Of a stretch of 17,864 bases of DNA, positions 1 through 9,727 are shown piece by piece. Position numbers and translations under genes: made by a program. The notes under the pieces were generated by a model. That model saw nothing but the letters and a program-made list of their open reading frames with translations. It was not told the DNA's origin and did no database searches. The DNA is from Jimgerdemannia flammicorona (taxonomy: Eukaryota; Mucoromycota; Endogonomycetes; Endogonales; Endogonaceae), in contig RBNI01002652.1 in NCBI GenBank assembly GCA_003990745.1, positions 1-17,864 of the forward strand, read 5' to 3'. Within the stretch, counting starts at the first letter, position 1. Each line of letters begins with the position of its first letter.

Positions 1-115
1 TTTTTTTTTGGTGTATACATTCCTGCTAGTTACACTTACACTTGGACAATTTGTGGCTTGTATATACTTAGAATCCATGGCGACGTCATCAATCGGCACG
101 TCATCAACAATCTGT

Positions 116-169
116 AACGCGTAACTTGAGTATCAAGTAACGCGTAAGAACGCGTAACTTGAGTATCAA
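116..169. repeat. 21-bp direct repeat with three ACGCGT (MCB-like) sites
   Basis: A perfect 21-bp direct repeat occupies 116-136 and 149-169 (33-bp period). It begins AACGCGTAACTTGAG. ACGCGT occurs at 117-122, 139-144 and 150-155, so three copies lie within 39 bp. ACGCGT is the MluI cell-cycle box bound by MBF/Mbp1-type factors in yeasts. Whether it acts as such here is unknown, because no gene start is visible nearby inside the window. Two CGTCATCAA words lie just upstream at about 83-106. Confidence 0.55.
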
Positions 170-560
170 TAAAAACATCTCCCTCTTGTTCTCCCGATTA
201 TTCTAGTAAAAATCCCAACAGACCGTGTGCCCCAGGCGAAATGAAATTGATGGACCAAATATATTGATAACATTCTCTGAACAAATAAACTAAGCAAGTA
301 TCCATCTCCGGGCGTAAGCGTTTGGACAAGAATGCACTACTCGTTGGCTTGAACTGCAACTTTTGGTATTTCATCGGGAACCGAAACTGCGAATGTGCAG
401 CCCGCTCCTGCGAAAAAGAGTCAATTGAATGCAACCCGTCGAAATGGTGTATATCATCACAAACGAAAATGCGTGCCATACATATACGCATTGAAATACT
501 AGAGATGAGAACCAGTCAAAAAGAAAACCGCCAAGATGATACGATACACAACCCCTTCCC

Positions 561-661
561 GAAAAAAAAAAAAAAAAAAAAAAAAAACAAAAAAAAAAAA
601 AAAACACAAAAAAAAAAAAAAAACAAACCCCTTCCAAAAAAAAAAAAAAAAAAAAAAAAAA
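561..661. repeat. Interrupted poly(A) low-complexity tract
   Basis: About 100 bp of almost pure adenine, broken by isolated C and by a CCCCTTCC-type block. The words CCCCTTCC occur both before (about 551) and inside (about 628) the tract, suggesting replication slippage or a small duplication. It codes for nothing credible. Confidence 0.8.
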
Positions 662-890
662 ATAGTTTTGATATGGAGATGTATGAATTATTAGAGAGAA
701 CGCTAGGAAATACCGAAATGGAGACGAGACAAAACGCGCAAAACGCGCAAAATAATATATCGCAGAAGAATAGAGATACATCCTATGAGCAATCTAAGAA
801 GAGCAAACTCAGGAGGAAGTTCAGTAAAATAAAAAAAACAAGAGAACAATCTCATCACGTAACCATGTAACGTACCACAGCCCTCCAGCC

Positions 891-2370
891 TCACCAATGA
901 ACTTTATTGACGACCTCTTGGATATGCCTCGCATACCAATCCCGCTCAGAGATCATCATGCCAAAATTGGTTCTCAGGACATCCTTGCCAATACGTTGCT
1001 TGTACATCCACATAGCTGGCCAGAGGATGATCCAGAGGCACGTGACGAAGAGAAGGATCTGCACCCATGTCTTGTCCCAGAACCGGGCAAAGCGTGAGTC
1101 AGAGCAGACGCAGGTCGCGTCGTTGCTAGTTGGGTAGGAGATAGTAAGACAGCGGTGGAAGCCGGTATGGCGGATGGCGGCGGTGAGGGCTAGTTGGCCA
1201 AGGGAAAGAAAGGGAACGGATTAATGAAGGGATATTACATCTAAATATTGCCACCTCTTAAAGCACTCTGATAAATTTCGCTTCACATTCACGTATTTGA
1301 ACAACTAGCCTTGCAAACAACTAGAAAACACCTATTAACGAAAAAGTCATATCTAACTACGCACCACTTGTCAACTCCTCAAAATCCCACTCGACTTGTT
1401 TGGATACCTTGATCTCCTTCAACAGATTTTTACTCCTCACATATTCGCCACACAACTCCCTGGCCGTCTTCGGCTTCGCCTGCTCCCTTTTTGCAATCTC
1501 CATCTTCCTCTTCCTCTCGCTCTTGAACCACCCTAGGACGGACGCGAATCGAGACTCGGGCTGAGGCAGAACGTAGAGCCCCGTGTGGCTCTCGTGGGCG
1601 ACATAATCGGAGGCGTCGACGCTAAACTGGAAATCCGTCACCGTCTCGGTGTAGTATTCGGTCTCGGTGCGCGACCGGCCGTCTTTGTCGGTGTATGTTC
1701 TGATGCGCGTGCGGGTTTCGTCGTGATGGCCTGATGGGTGGAAAGCGCATAGTAAATAAGATGTATATAGACGGTGAATAAATCACGTCGAATGCACGAT
1801 TAATGAATGCCATGCAAGTACATCCTCCAACCCACCATGAAAATCAACGTGCATCCCGGGGCGACTGTTGTGAGTCACCAGGAATTGGTACAACGCCTCC
1901 GGATCCTCGTTGAGGTGCTTATCCCAAGACACCACGCCGCGCGGGTCCGTCTGGAACTCGGCCTGGTAAATGGAGTATCCGGGCGGCGAGACCTCGACGA
2001 CGGAGGAGGACTGCTCCGCAGCCATGTCGCTTTCGCCGCTCAGAAGCGGCACGTCGTCAGCGTTGATATCGTCGTACAGGTCCCTATCATGGGCATCCAG
2101 CAAGGTCGGGGCAGAAGGGAGTGGAGTAAGACCAAAGTCGGGAATGACGACATAGGACGGTTCCTCGGTGTTGTGAACAGCGTCTTCGTAGGAGGGAGGG
2201 GCGGAGGCGACATCAGGGAAAGGGTTTGACGAGGAGGCCGAGGCGTCGGGGGGGAATTCGGGTGGGTGGTTTGCAGGCGCTGGGATCTTTTTCGAGGTTG
2301 TAGCTGAGGTTGTAGCTGAGAAGGTAAAGGAGTAGTTCTTGTCTTGAGTGTCGCGGTTGAGGCGAGTCAT
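891..2370 (-). CDS. Three-exon gene for a PPxY-motif protein with one C-terminal membrane helix
   Basis: Proposed CDS is complement(join(891..1189,1365..1730,1836..2370)), 399 aa. Exon 1 (ATG at 2370) encodes a Pro/Ser-rich, probably disordered N-terminus with two PPxY motifs (PPSY at residues 58-61, PPGY at 129-132), then a more conserved-looking stretch with DKHLNEDPEALYQFL. Intron 1 (1731-1835) has GTGGGT..CAG and joins FH-G to HHDETR, keeping frame. Intron 2 (1190-1364) has GTGCGT..TAG and skips an in-frame TAG at 1357. Exon 3 restores a fluent frame beginning LTAAIRHTGF, with a hydrophobic helix at about residues 343-363 (rich in L, I, W) and a basic YKQR after it, ending at TGA 893-891. 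From recall, a similar N-part plus 'AAIRxTGY..SDSRxARFxDKTW' plus membrane helix occurs in many agaricomycete proteins of unknown function, which supports joining exon 3. A role as ubiquitin-ligase (Rsp5/Nedd4) adaptor is inference from PPxY plus a membrane anchor. The intron 2 boundaries are the least certain part. Confidence 0.72.
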
Positions 2371-2697
2371 GGTATTTTGGTTGGGAGGAGGAGTGCCAAG
2401 AAATCAATCTCTTTCAAGCCACAAATCGCGGACGAACCCAGCAAACTACGGAGAATGATAATATAATCTGAACCCCTGCTGCTTATAAATAATGTTGTGT
2501 GTCGATCTTCATAATAGGCTTTATGAACCGGAGCCAATGGACAATGGAATCTGTACTCCCGTACCATCCGGATTGGCTTTTAGGATGGGACAAATTTGCT
2601 GAAGATCCGAGCAATATACAGCGCCCCCCTTTTGCTAGAGGACACATAAACACCTTGCCGACAACACTAACACGAAGAAAAGCCGAATCCTCTGACC
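2371..2697. promoter_or_regulatory. Shared divergent promoter region
   Basis: These 327 bp separate the start codons of the minus-strand membrane-protein gene (2370) and the plus-strand methyltransferase gene (2698). A TATA-like TTATAAAT lies at about 2483-2490 and would suit either direction. Nothing in it looks coding. Sharing of regulation between the two genes is possible but not shown. Confidence 0.4.
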
Positions 2698-4249
2698 ATG
2701 ACCATTCTCTCTCACATCCTGAAAATGTTCCGAAAGCAATTCAAGACACCACCCCCGGCCCCGGCGACCAACGCCACCACTCCTAATGACTCACCATCCT
2801 CGTCGCAACCGTCACAATCGGCCAAAGGGGCGGGTGAGCCCAACTTTGAGTGGATGGATGGTCGCCGCTTCAACACTAGCGAAGGAGCGGCATACATGTT
2901 GCCGAACGACCCTTCGGAGACCGATCGACTTGTTGGGCAGCACTTCATGGTGAAGGCGGTGTTCTCTGGGTAATTAAGTTGTTTTCGGTCGCATTAACGA
3001 GGGACAATGTCTCGGGTGCTTAACGCTTTGCATCGTTGTCGTAGGAGGACCTTCCATGCTCCTGTTCATGAGCTGCTCGAGGAAGGCATCAGAGTTCTGG
3101 ATGTTGGGTGAGCAGACGAGCGAGGGGGTTTCGTTGTGAGGTTCCGCCGAAAATATCTAAAGAGTTTATTGACTATGATGACCCTGGGCATCGCATTCCA
3201 TTTCCATTCTATATCGCGTTCTTGGCGATAGATGCGGACCAGGTCTGTTGAAATTGTTATAATTCGTCGCATTTGTCATTAAAAATGTAAGTTCTCGACT
3301 GACTAAACTATGGACAATAATGCAACAGGAACCTGGATGATGGTACAGCAAACATTCAATTTTTTGCTCGGTTTACATTTGCGATCGTTGTCGAATTTTT
3401 TTTAAAAAAATCAATGTATTTGATTAAACCCAACACTCAGGACATGGCCACAGCCTACCCTCTCTCCAATTTCGTCGGCATTGACATTGCTGACGACACC
3501 TTTCCCCAGATAATCCGGCCGGCCAATACCGAGTTCGTTCAAGAAAACGTCCTGAACGGGTTACCATTCGAGGACGCTAGCTTCGACTACGTATTCATGC
3601 GATTCATGGCATTGGCGTTCGTGAAGGAGGACTGGGCACGCGTAGTCGCGGAACTGTGCCGCGTGGTGCGCCCCGGCGGGTTCATCGAGATGGTCGAGTT
3701 GGATATGGAAGGGAAACGGCCGGGGCCCGAGAGCAAGAACATGTTCACGAGACGTGAGTGTCGAAGATGTGTTTTTGACAGGTTCGACATGAGGTAGGTT
3801 GGTCCTTTGTTTCAATTATATTAAGTCATCCATCTCTTCTTTTGTCCAGTATCCAAAGGGCTTCAAGCTCGCGGAGTCGATCCCGTCATTGCACGCCGCA
3901 TTGACAAATTGCTCATTAGCGCGGAGCTCATGGATGTGAACAAAGGGTTCGGTTCGATACCTGTACATTGGGGCGGCAAATTAGGCGAGGCGATGGCAGA
4001 TGACGTAAGATGTGCGATGAAGGGGCTCATGGTAGGTTTCTTTCTCGCTGATGGCTGGGGAGGGAGGCGGATGTTTGGAATGCAGTAATAACGCTTTGTT
4101 TCTCACTCCAGCGGTTCTACACGACGACGCTACACTATACGGTGGAGCAGGTTGAAATGATGATGGTGCAGACTGAGCGAGAGAGTGTGGAGCATCGGAC
4201 ATACTTGAACTTCCATTACGCGTTCGGACAGCGCCCACTGGGTGGGTGA
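2698..4249 (+). CDS. Class I SAM-dependent methyltransferase, seven exons including two microexons
   Basis: Proposed CDS is join(2698..2969,3045..3107,3232..3242,3329..3342,3441..3753,3850..4031,4112..4249), 330 aa. All introns are GT..AG, 75-124 nt. The product should transfer a methyl group from SAM; the substrate cannot be read. Residues 1-50 are a Pro/Ser/Gln-rich tail. The domain then opens with DGRRFN..AAYMLPNDPSETDRL, typical of fungal members. Motif I (VLDVGCGPGTW, about residues 107-117) exists only if the 11-nt and 14-nt exons are spliced in. VGIDIADD follows, with acidic D135 expected to bind the ribose. Then come NGLPFEDASFDYVFMRF and the post-motif RVVRPGGFIEMVELD. The last two exons give the C-terminal cap (GLQARGVDP.., VHWGGKLG..). 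The intron at 3754-3849 has a strong GTGAGT; a possible extra exon inside it would add a stop and was left out. The weakest site is GTCTGT after the 11-nt exon. In family and length this matches LaeA/UmtA-like or Methyltransf_25-type fungal enzymes. Confidence 0.85.
3232..3242 (+). other. 11-nt microexon encoding the CGP of SAM motif I
   Basis: ATAG precedes and GTCTGT follows this 11-nt block. With the GG left at the end of the previous exon (3107) and the GA opening the next (3329), it reads G-C-G-P-G-T-W, exactly the glycine-rich loop expected after VLDV. No other sequence in the 3108-3328 interval supplies these residues in frame. Confidence 0.75.
3329..3342 (+). other. 14-nt microexon of the methyltransferase gene
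   Basis: The block follows CAACAG and precedes GTACAG. It completes the glycine codon and adds T-W-M-M before the next exon starts DMATAYP at 3441. Together with the 11-nt exon it gives the full motif I without a frame change. Confidence 0.75.
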
Positions 4250-4902
4250 CGTCACGGTGTCAGTGTGTGGTGAATGGCAACGGGACACAAGCGTGCGCAG
4301 CTTCCTTCTGTGTCAATATATAAGTCTTTCTGCTCCAACAAAAAAATACAAAAACAAAACAAACAACATTGTCGGCCGCACTGTCTCTCGTCGTCCGTCC
4401 CCTCCCTCTCTCTCTCCTACTTTCCCTCCCACTACTTCCCACTACCCCACTCCGCCCGACTCACCCCCGACTCTCCGCCACATCATCTCCATCCCTTTTC
4501 TTTTCTGCTTGGCGCACTTGCCCTCTCCTCCACCCCCAAAAATATAAAAATAAAAAACATTGCCGTTACTCGCACTGCCTCATGCTCAACGTGCTTTGAG
4601 CAACCCCAATTTCCATCTACCTCCAACTCGATCGCCCCCCCCCCCCCCCCTCGCCAGCGTAAGTTGCCCTTGCCCCCTCGCAGATGCGTCATCCTTCCTC
4701 TCGGTTCATTCCTTGCAGTCGGCCGAAACAAATGTATCACCCATATGAGTGTGTTCCTTGCCTTCAAGCTCAACCAACAACGATAATTCTAATTGTTTCT
4801 TTCCTTCTCCATCCTACACAAATTAGCACATATAAACCGTTCCCTACACCTCGCACCTGCATCCAAATAGATTAACCTACACCGAAACCAAAACCGCAGC
4901 AA
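4250..4902 (+). promoter_or_regulatory. Promoter and 5' leader of the Sel1-repeat gene, pyrimidine-rich
   Basis: The 653 bp between the methyltransferase stop and the next ATG contain no supported gene. A CT-rich block covers about 4380-4520, as is common just upstream of fungal transcription starts. A run of 16 C lies at 4635-4650. TATATAAG occurs at about 4316-4323. The ATG at 4903 follows GCAGCAA with A at -3, a good fungal start context. Confidence 0.55.
4659..4718 (+). other. Probable 5'UTR intron upstream of the Sel1-repeat gene
   Basis: A consensus donor GTAAGT starts at 4659, and an acceptor CCTTGCAG ends at 4718, giving a 60-nt intron with a pyrimidine-rich 3' part. A closer acceptor (CTCGCAG ending 4683) would make only a 25-nt intron, too short for fungi. 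It would be spliced out of the leader before the ATG at 4903. Confidence 0.5.
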
Positions 4903-7377
4903 ATGTCCTCCCCCATCGAAAGCAAACCGGCGTCCCCGCCGGAGCATGCTCATGAGCAGCAGCAGCACACCGACCCCGACCACCAAGCGTTATCCCCCAA
5001 GCAAGCCCCGAGATCTCCGACATCCCCGACTAGTCCCGACGTTCACGAAGTTCTCCGAATGGACAACCTCAAGATCTCGGACGATGCTCCCAAACAACCT
5101 TCGTCACCTCGTCGTACCCCGGCCTCTCCCTCTGTTCCTCACGATCAAAGCGGGTACGAGGCGCGCAACGAAGCCGGACTCAACGACTATCCAGCACAGC
5201 ACCAACAGCAACCTGATGAAGCCGGCCCCAACGACTACAAGCCACAGCACCAACAACACCCTGACGATCGCAAGCAGGCGAGTGGCAGCGGCTACGATGG
5301 TTATGACCAGTATGGGCAGAACTACCAGCAGCACCCGGGCGGCGCCTACGCGGACGACGGGTATCGCCAGCAGCAGCACCATCATTATGACCCTTCGCAA
5401 TACCCTCCCGATCCTAACTACGGCTACGGCTATGAACAATACCCTCCCGGGGAGCATGGTGGATACGATCCGCGATACATGTCCCAGGATGGGCATTACC
5501 CACCTCACGACACGCAGTACAATGGGCAGTACACGGAGGGGCAATATCCACCTCACGATGGTCAATACCCTCCGCACGATGGCCAATATCCCCCGCACGA
5601 TAGCCAATATCCCCCGCACGATGGCCAATATCCCCCGCACGATGGCCAATATCCCTCGCACGACGCCAAATACCCTCCACACGAAGGCCAGTATCCCCCG
5701 CACGATGGCCAGTATCCTCCTCAAGATGGTCAATACCCTCCAAACGATGGCCAGTATCCACCGCAAAACGGTCAACATTATTACGACCATACCGGCGCCT
5801 ATCCACCTGGTGGTCCCGAGGGCGGTTACCCGGCGGACGCTTATGGCTATCCCGCGGACTACTATCAGGGGAGTGCCTACCCGCCTCAAGATGGTTATCA
5901 ACCCCATGAAGGCTACCCTCAGCAGGGTTACCCGCAACACGGCGGCTACGATTACCCTGCTGGACAATATCCTCCTGGCGAGTATCCTCAAGGTGGCGAG
6001 TATCCTCAAGGTGGTGAGTATCCCCCCGGCGAGTACCCCCCGGGCGAGTACTCGCAGGAATACTATGCGCAGGGCTACGACCCAAGCACCTATCCTCCGC
6101 AGGCGCCGTACCAGGGTGGCGACGGTTCTTTGGTCCCGAATCAGGACCGCTCGGATGGGATGTCGATACGGAGTGCCTCGCGGAGCATCGCGAGCGTCAA
6201 CATCAAGGTCAAGAAGAGCCAGTTCCCGCCGCCAACTCTAGAGAACCTGGCGCAGTACCGCGAGGAAGCGCGCAAGACTAACGATCCCATTGTGCAGCTC
6301 AACTTTGCAAAGTTCCTCATCGAGGCCGTCCCGCAAGTGGGGAAAGATGACCCAGATCCCAAGCACGCCAAGAAGTTGAAAGAGGCTATGATTATGGAGG
6401 CACAGAAGTTGATCAAGAAGCTCGCAACGCAATCGATCGGCCTCTCCAAACCCGCCTACCCAGAGGCCCAATTCTTCCTCGCCAACTGCTTCGGCAACGG
6501 CTCTGTCGGACTGCCCGTTGACCACGACAAGGCATTCAATCTGTACGTCCAAGCCTCGAAGCAGAATCACCCGGCGGCTACCTACCGCACCGCTGTTTGC
6601 TACGAGGTCGGAGCCGGGACAAAGCGCGATCCCAACCGGTCCGTCCAATTTTACCGCAAGGCCGCCGCCCTTGGCGACACGGCGGCTATGTATAAGTTGG
6701 GGATGATCCTACTCAAAGGTCTCCTCAGCCAGCAGCAGAACCCACGCGAGGCGATCACATGGTTCAAGCGCGCCGCTGCTGTGGCTGACGAGGACAACCC
6801 GCACGCGCTCCACCAGCTCGGTATATGCTTCGAGAAGGCTGGTATCCCAACTATCATCCCCGACGAGAAGTACGCGCGCGAACTTTTCACGCAAGCCGCG
6901 CAACTCAGCTACGCGCCCTCGCAGTTCAAGCTGGGCTGCTGCTACGAATACGGCCAGCTCACTTGCCCCGTCGACCCGCGCCGGTCCATCGCGTGGTACA
7001 CCCGCGCTGCGGAGCAAGGGGACGCCGAGTCCGAGCTGGCGCTGTCTGGGTGGTACCTGACGGGCTCGGAAACGGTGCTGAAGCAATCGGACACGGAAGC
7101 CTATCTGTGGGCGCGCAAGGCCGCCGACAAGGGTCTCGCGAAGGCCGAGTACGCGGTTGGGTATTACTCAGAGGTTGGGATCGGCGTCAAGTCGGACGTG
7201 GATGAGGCACGGAGATGGTACATGCGCGCGGCGGCGCAGGGCAACAAGCGTGCTGTGCAGCGGTTGACCGATCTGAAGAAGGTTGGTGCGCAGAGGGCAG
7301 CTGCGAGGCAGACCCACACGAGGAATGGTGCGGGAGGGGCGCCGAATGCTAAGGATAGCGATTGCTCCGTCATGTAA
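4903..7377 (+). CDS. Chs4/Skt5-like chitin synthase activator: Sel1-repeat protein with CaaX box
   Basis: One uninterrupted 824-codon exon. Residues 1-210 are low-complexity and rich in P, Q, H, Y; residues 213-289 are eleven QYPPHDG-type heptads; a second GEYPxG-rich segment follows to about 400. From about residue 445 a Sel1/TPR-like helical repeat domain runs to about 795, with repeated A.YxLG.CYExG, A..WY.RAAxxGd and similar signatures. The protein ends in CSVM (C821), a CaaX box whose final Met favours farnesylation. Yeast Skt5/Chs4, which activates chitin synthase III at bud-neck and septum sites, has the same layout of Sel1 repeats and C-terminal CaaX; that is the basis for the call. 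The protein would act at the cytoplasmic face of the plasma membrane in cell-wall synthesis. Codon use is GC-rich, unlike the transposon DNA downstream. The Sel1 family is broad, so another Sel1 scaffold remains possible. Confidence 0.85.
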   Translation: MSSPIESKPASPPEHAHEQQQHTDPDHQALSPKQAPRSPTSPTSPDVHEVLRMDNLKISDDAPKQPSSPRRTPASPSVPHDQSGYEARNEAGLNDYPAQHQQQPDEAGPNDYKPQHQQHPDDRKQASGSGYDGYDQYGQNYQQHPGGAYADDGYRQQQHHHYDPSQYPPDPNYGYGYEQYPPGEHGGYDPRYMSQDGHYPPHDTQYNGQYTEGQYPPHDGQYPPHDGQYPPHDSQYPPHDGQYPPHDGQYPSHDAKYPPHEGQYPPHDGQYPPQDGQYPPNDGQYPPQNGQHYYDHTGAYPPGGPEGGYPADAYGYPADYYQGSAYPPQDGYQPHEGYPQQGYPQHGGYDYPAGQYPPGEYPQGGEYPQGGEYPPGEYPPGEYSQEYYAQGYDPSTYPPQAPYQGGDGSLVPNQDRSDGMSIRSASRSIASVNIKVKKSQFPPPTLENLAQYREEARKTNDPIVQLNFAKFLIEAVPQVGKDDPDPKHAKKLKEAMIMEAQKLIKKLATQSIGLSKPAYPEAQFFLANCFGNGSVGLPVDHDKAFNLYVQASKQNHPAATYRTAVCYEVGAGTKRDPNRSVQFYRKAAALGDTAAMYKLGMILLKGLLSQQQNPREAITWFKRAAAVADEDNPHALHQLGICFEKAGIPTIIPDEKYARELFTQAAQLSYAPSQFKLGCCYEYGQLTCPVDPRRSIAWYTRAAEQGDAESELALSGWYLTGSETVLKQSDTEAYLWARKAADKGLAKAEYAVGYYSEVGIGVKSDVDEARRWYMRAAAQGNKRAVQRLTDLKKVGAQRAAARQTHTRNGAGGAPNAKDSDCSVM
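5539..5769 (+). repeat. Eleven 21-bp coding repeats (GQYPPHD heptads)
   Basis: Eleven in-frame 21-bp units encode GQYPPHD or close variants (SQYPPHD, AKYPPHE, GQYPPQD, GQYPPND, GQYPPQN). The units differ mostly at third positions, so the array is not freshly expanded. Tyr/Pro/Gln-rich heptads of this kind are usually disordered or self-associating; function here is unknown. The array also creates long spurious open frames in other frames and on the other strand. Confidence 0.9.
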
Positions 7378-7955
7378 ACTTTGTCGTCGTGCTGTGCGCT
7401 AACGTGGGTCTTTCCAAATGCTGGGGCAGTTAAAGCAGGTTCATTACGTTTATGTAACTCAAACTTTGCCATTATATATAATTACATGCTGTGGGTTTGG
7501 TTCCCGTTAATATTCGGTTATCTTTGAGGGTTTTTTTTTTAAAAAAAAAAAAAAACTATATTTGTACACGGTCATATTTTACAAAAATACGGGTCCTTTC
7601 GTATCGTCATTTACTATTATATATTGAATTTTATGGTAGTCATTTCCTAGATAAAAGATAATTATATCAAATGGAACGAAAACGACGCACATTCACGAAT
7701 TCCTATAATATGCTCGAGCCACGAAAGGAATAACGTCTCTGATTGTTTCCACACCGGTGAGAGAATTGTCTATACGAGTAATCGTGCACTACCAATCCGA
7801 ATTTGTACGGGCACGCAATTTCGTACGCAGACAGTAACGAGCTAGAAAAACAGAGGATCCTCGTGCTAATATAAAATAAAACCAAAAAGTAGTGAGTCAA
7901 CTTGAAAGGTTGAATTCTGTGTGGCATGAATAATGTTGGTTGGGTGTAATAACTT
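7378..7955. other. 3' flank of the Sel1-repeat gene; no gene seen
   Basis: The sequence becomes AT-richer, with a T9A14-like tract at about 7532-7554. No frame with domain, splice or start context is convincing. A 74-codon minus-strand frame at 7703-7927 shows nothing recognisable. This is the transition from the GC-balanced gene block to the AT-rich block. Confidence 0.5.
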
Positions 7956-9727
7956 CCAATATTTTTTGATAAAAGATATAATACTGAGGTACTTTTATAC
8001 TCACTTTTTATAATTTTGTAAATTAACTTTTGGTAAGAAAATAAATAGATTCAAAATATATATTTTGTTTAATTCAAATTAAATTCTAATTTAAATAAAT
8101 CTAAAGTTAATTAATTATTGTATTTTATTTTAAATCTTAAATCTTAATTAAATATAAATATATAATAATAATAATAATAATTATTAAAATATATAACTTG
8201 AGTAATAAATAATTTTTAATAGCTTATATTTATTTCTTTATTTATAGATAAAATATAACTTTTAAATCCATTTAGCTGATATATTAAAGTTTGCAAAAAA
8301 TAATTTTCAGAAATATTATTTTTCTGTTAAAAATATAACTTAATTTACTTTTTTTTTTTTTTTTTTTAAATTTTTATTAAAGATAGAAAAGTTATATAAA
8401 AATATTAATAATATTTTACAATATATAAAAATATATAACTTAAGAGTAATAAAAATATTTCTATCTTATATTTATAGTATCTTTTTATTTATATAAAATA
8501 AAGTTCATATTTTTAATCTAATGAAATATTTTTTAAAATTCTTTTACAATACTTTACCATTTATTTAAACTGATTGAGCAATTTAATATATATGTAATAG
8601 TATTAGAAAACTTAACTAAATAAAGAGTATCTTCTTCTCAATATATATTTCAGTAAGTTTAAATTTATTAAATAATATAAAATTGACTATATTGCTAAAT
8701 TAATAAAAGAAACTAAAACTTCTAATAATATAAATACTGAAATTTCTAAATATTAGTATTATAACATAGCAGATGTATAGCTGTGGAAGTATGTTGGATT
8801 TTTATATCTTAAAAACTTAATCTTCTTTGACTCTATAGAGTTCTTAGGATATAGTGGATGAGTTCAAAGTATATCTATCTATAGGTTTACTAGTTCTCTT
8901 GCTTTCTCTTTACTTTGAACTATTTTGATCTGAGGTTTATTCACTCTAAATATTGGGAATATTTATATAAGTTTGCTAGCTATAAGATGACTAAGTTATA
9001 ACTATATTTCTGATAAGTTATTTTCTATAAATATGGATCATTTATATCTGTAAAATCTCTATAATTATAAGAATTCTATATTTATAAAATCTCTATACTT
9101 GTAAAGTTTTTATACTTATAGAATAACTATTAATTATAAAGCTATACTATATTTGGAAATCAGATTCAAGTACTACAATCAAATATCCATTCTTCTGATT
9201 TATATTCCTAATTTAGATCAACTATTATAACTTTCTTCTAAATAGGTAATTCATCTCTGAAACATTCTATTTACTCAAACTCCCAAACTTTTATGATTTG
9301 TATCTCTTTATACTATGTGATTTATGTCATCATATTATCTCAATAGTGTCTTCTTATTTGTGCAAAATCTCTTAGGACTATTTTTCAAAAGTATACTAGA
9401 ACTGGCTTATTATCCTTAAATAGCTTTTATATTCATTTGACAATGATAATCTGAGTATAAGAGAGCTGGTACTCTCTAATATAGTTTTCTTTTTTTATCT
9501 CTGGCTGCAAATTCAGTAGTTGTCTCAACTTAAAGTATTTTTGAAGCTCTATCTAGTTCTGGTAGGCCCTAAAGTGTGAAATTTATAACAGGTGTATCTG
9601 TACTATACTTTGGATACTGTCAAAGAATTTCTCCATTATAGATAGCTCAGTAGTACAATATTGTCTTTCTATGGCTCATTATATAGCACTAGTGATCTTG
9701 AGAGCTATGGTTATACTTTGTTAACTA
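7956..9727. other. Very AT-rich gene-free block
   Basis: About 1.8 kb dominated by A and T, with TAA microsatellite (about 8163-8181), an 18-T tract at about 8350, and long AT runs. Between about 8760 and 9727 G and C return slightly and the text has the look of decayed coding DNA, but I could identify no domain there. The block continues directly into an antisense integrase remnant, so at least its right part is probably mutated retrotransposon. Confidence 0.6.

Larger units (their letters stand above)
1..890. other. Intergenic region downstream of the PPxY membrane-protein gene
   Basis: No coding region can be supported here. The stretch holds a short direct repeat with three ACGCGT sites, an impure poly(A) block at about 561-661, and the 3' flank of the minus-strand gene that ends at 891. 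The open frames present, for example on the plus strand across 322-870, run through the A-tract into lysine runs and show no domain or splice structure. Poly(A) on the plus strand is poly(T) when read in the direction of the minus-strand gene. Confidence 0.5.

Noticed and set aside
322..870. 182-codon plus-strand frame across the A-tract
   Set aside because: It is largely poly-lysine from the poly(A) block and has no domain, splice support or start context.
3765..3794. Extra microexon between 3753 and 3850 of the methyltransferase gene (acceptor GACAG, donor GTAGGT)
   Set aside because: Reading it in phase from 3753 gives a TGA inside the block; direct splicing 3753 to 3850 keeps the family sequence.
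4946..6241. Long frames overlapping the Sel1-repeat gene (plus 4946-6241; minus 5104-6009 and 5414-6085)
   Set aside because: They run through the 21-bp heptad array, which keeps other frames open by repetition. Their products are low-complexity, while the main frame has Sel1 repeats and a CaaX end.
7703..7927. 74-codon minus-strand frame
   Set aside because: No domain, poor context, and it lies in an AT-rich transition zone.
8163..8380. Replication origin or centromere core in the AT-rich block
   Set aside because: Only simple TAA and T runs are visible. AT-richness alone, next to mutated transposon DNA, is better explained by decay.
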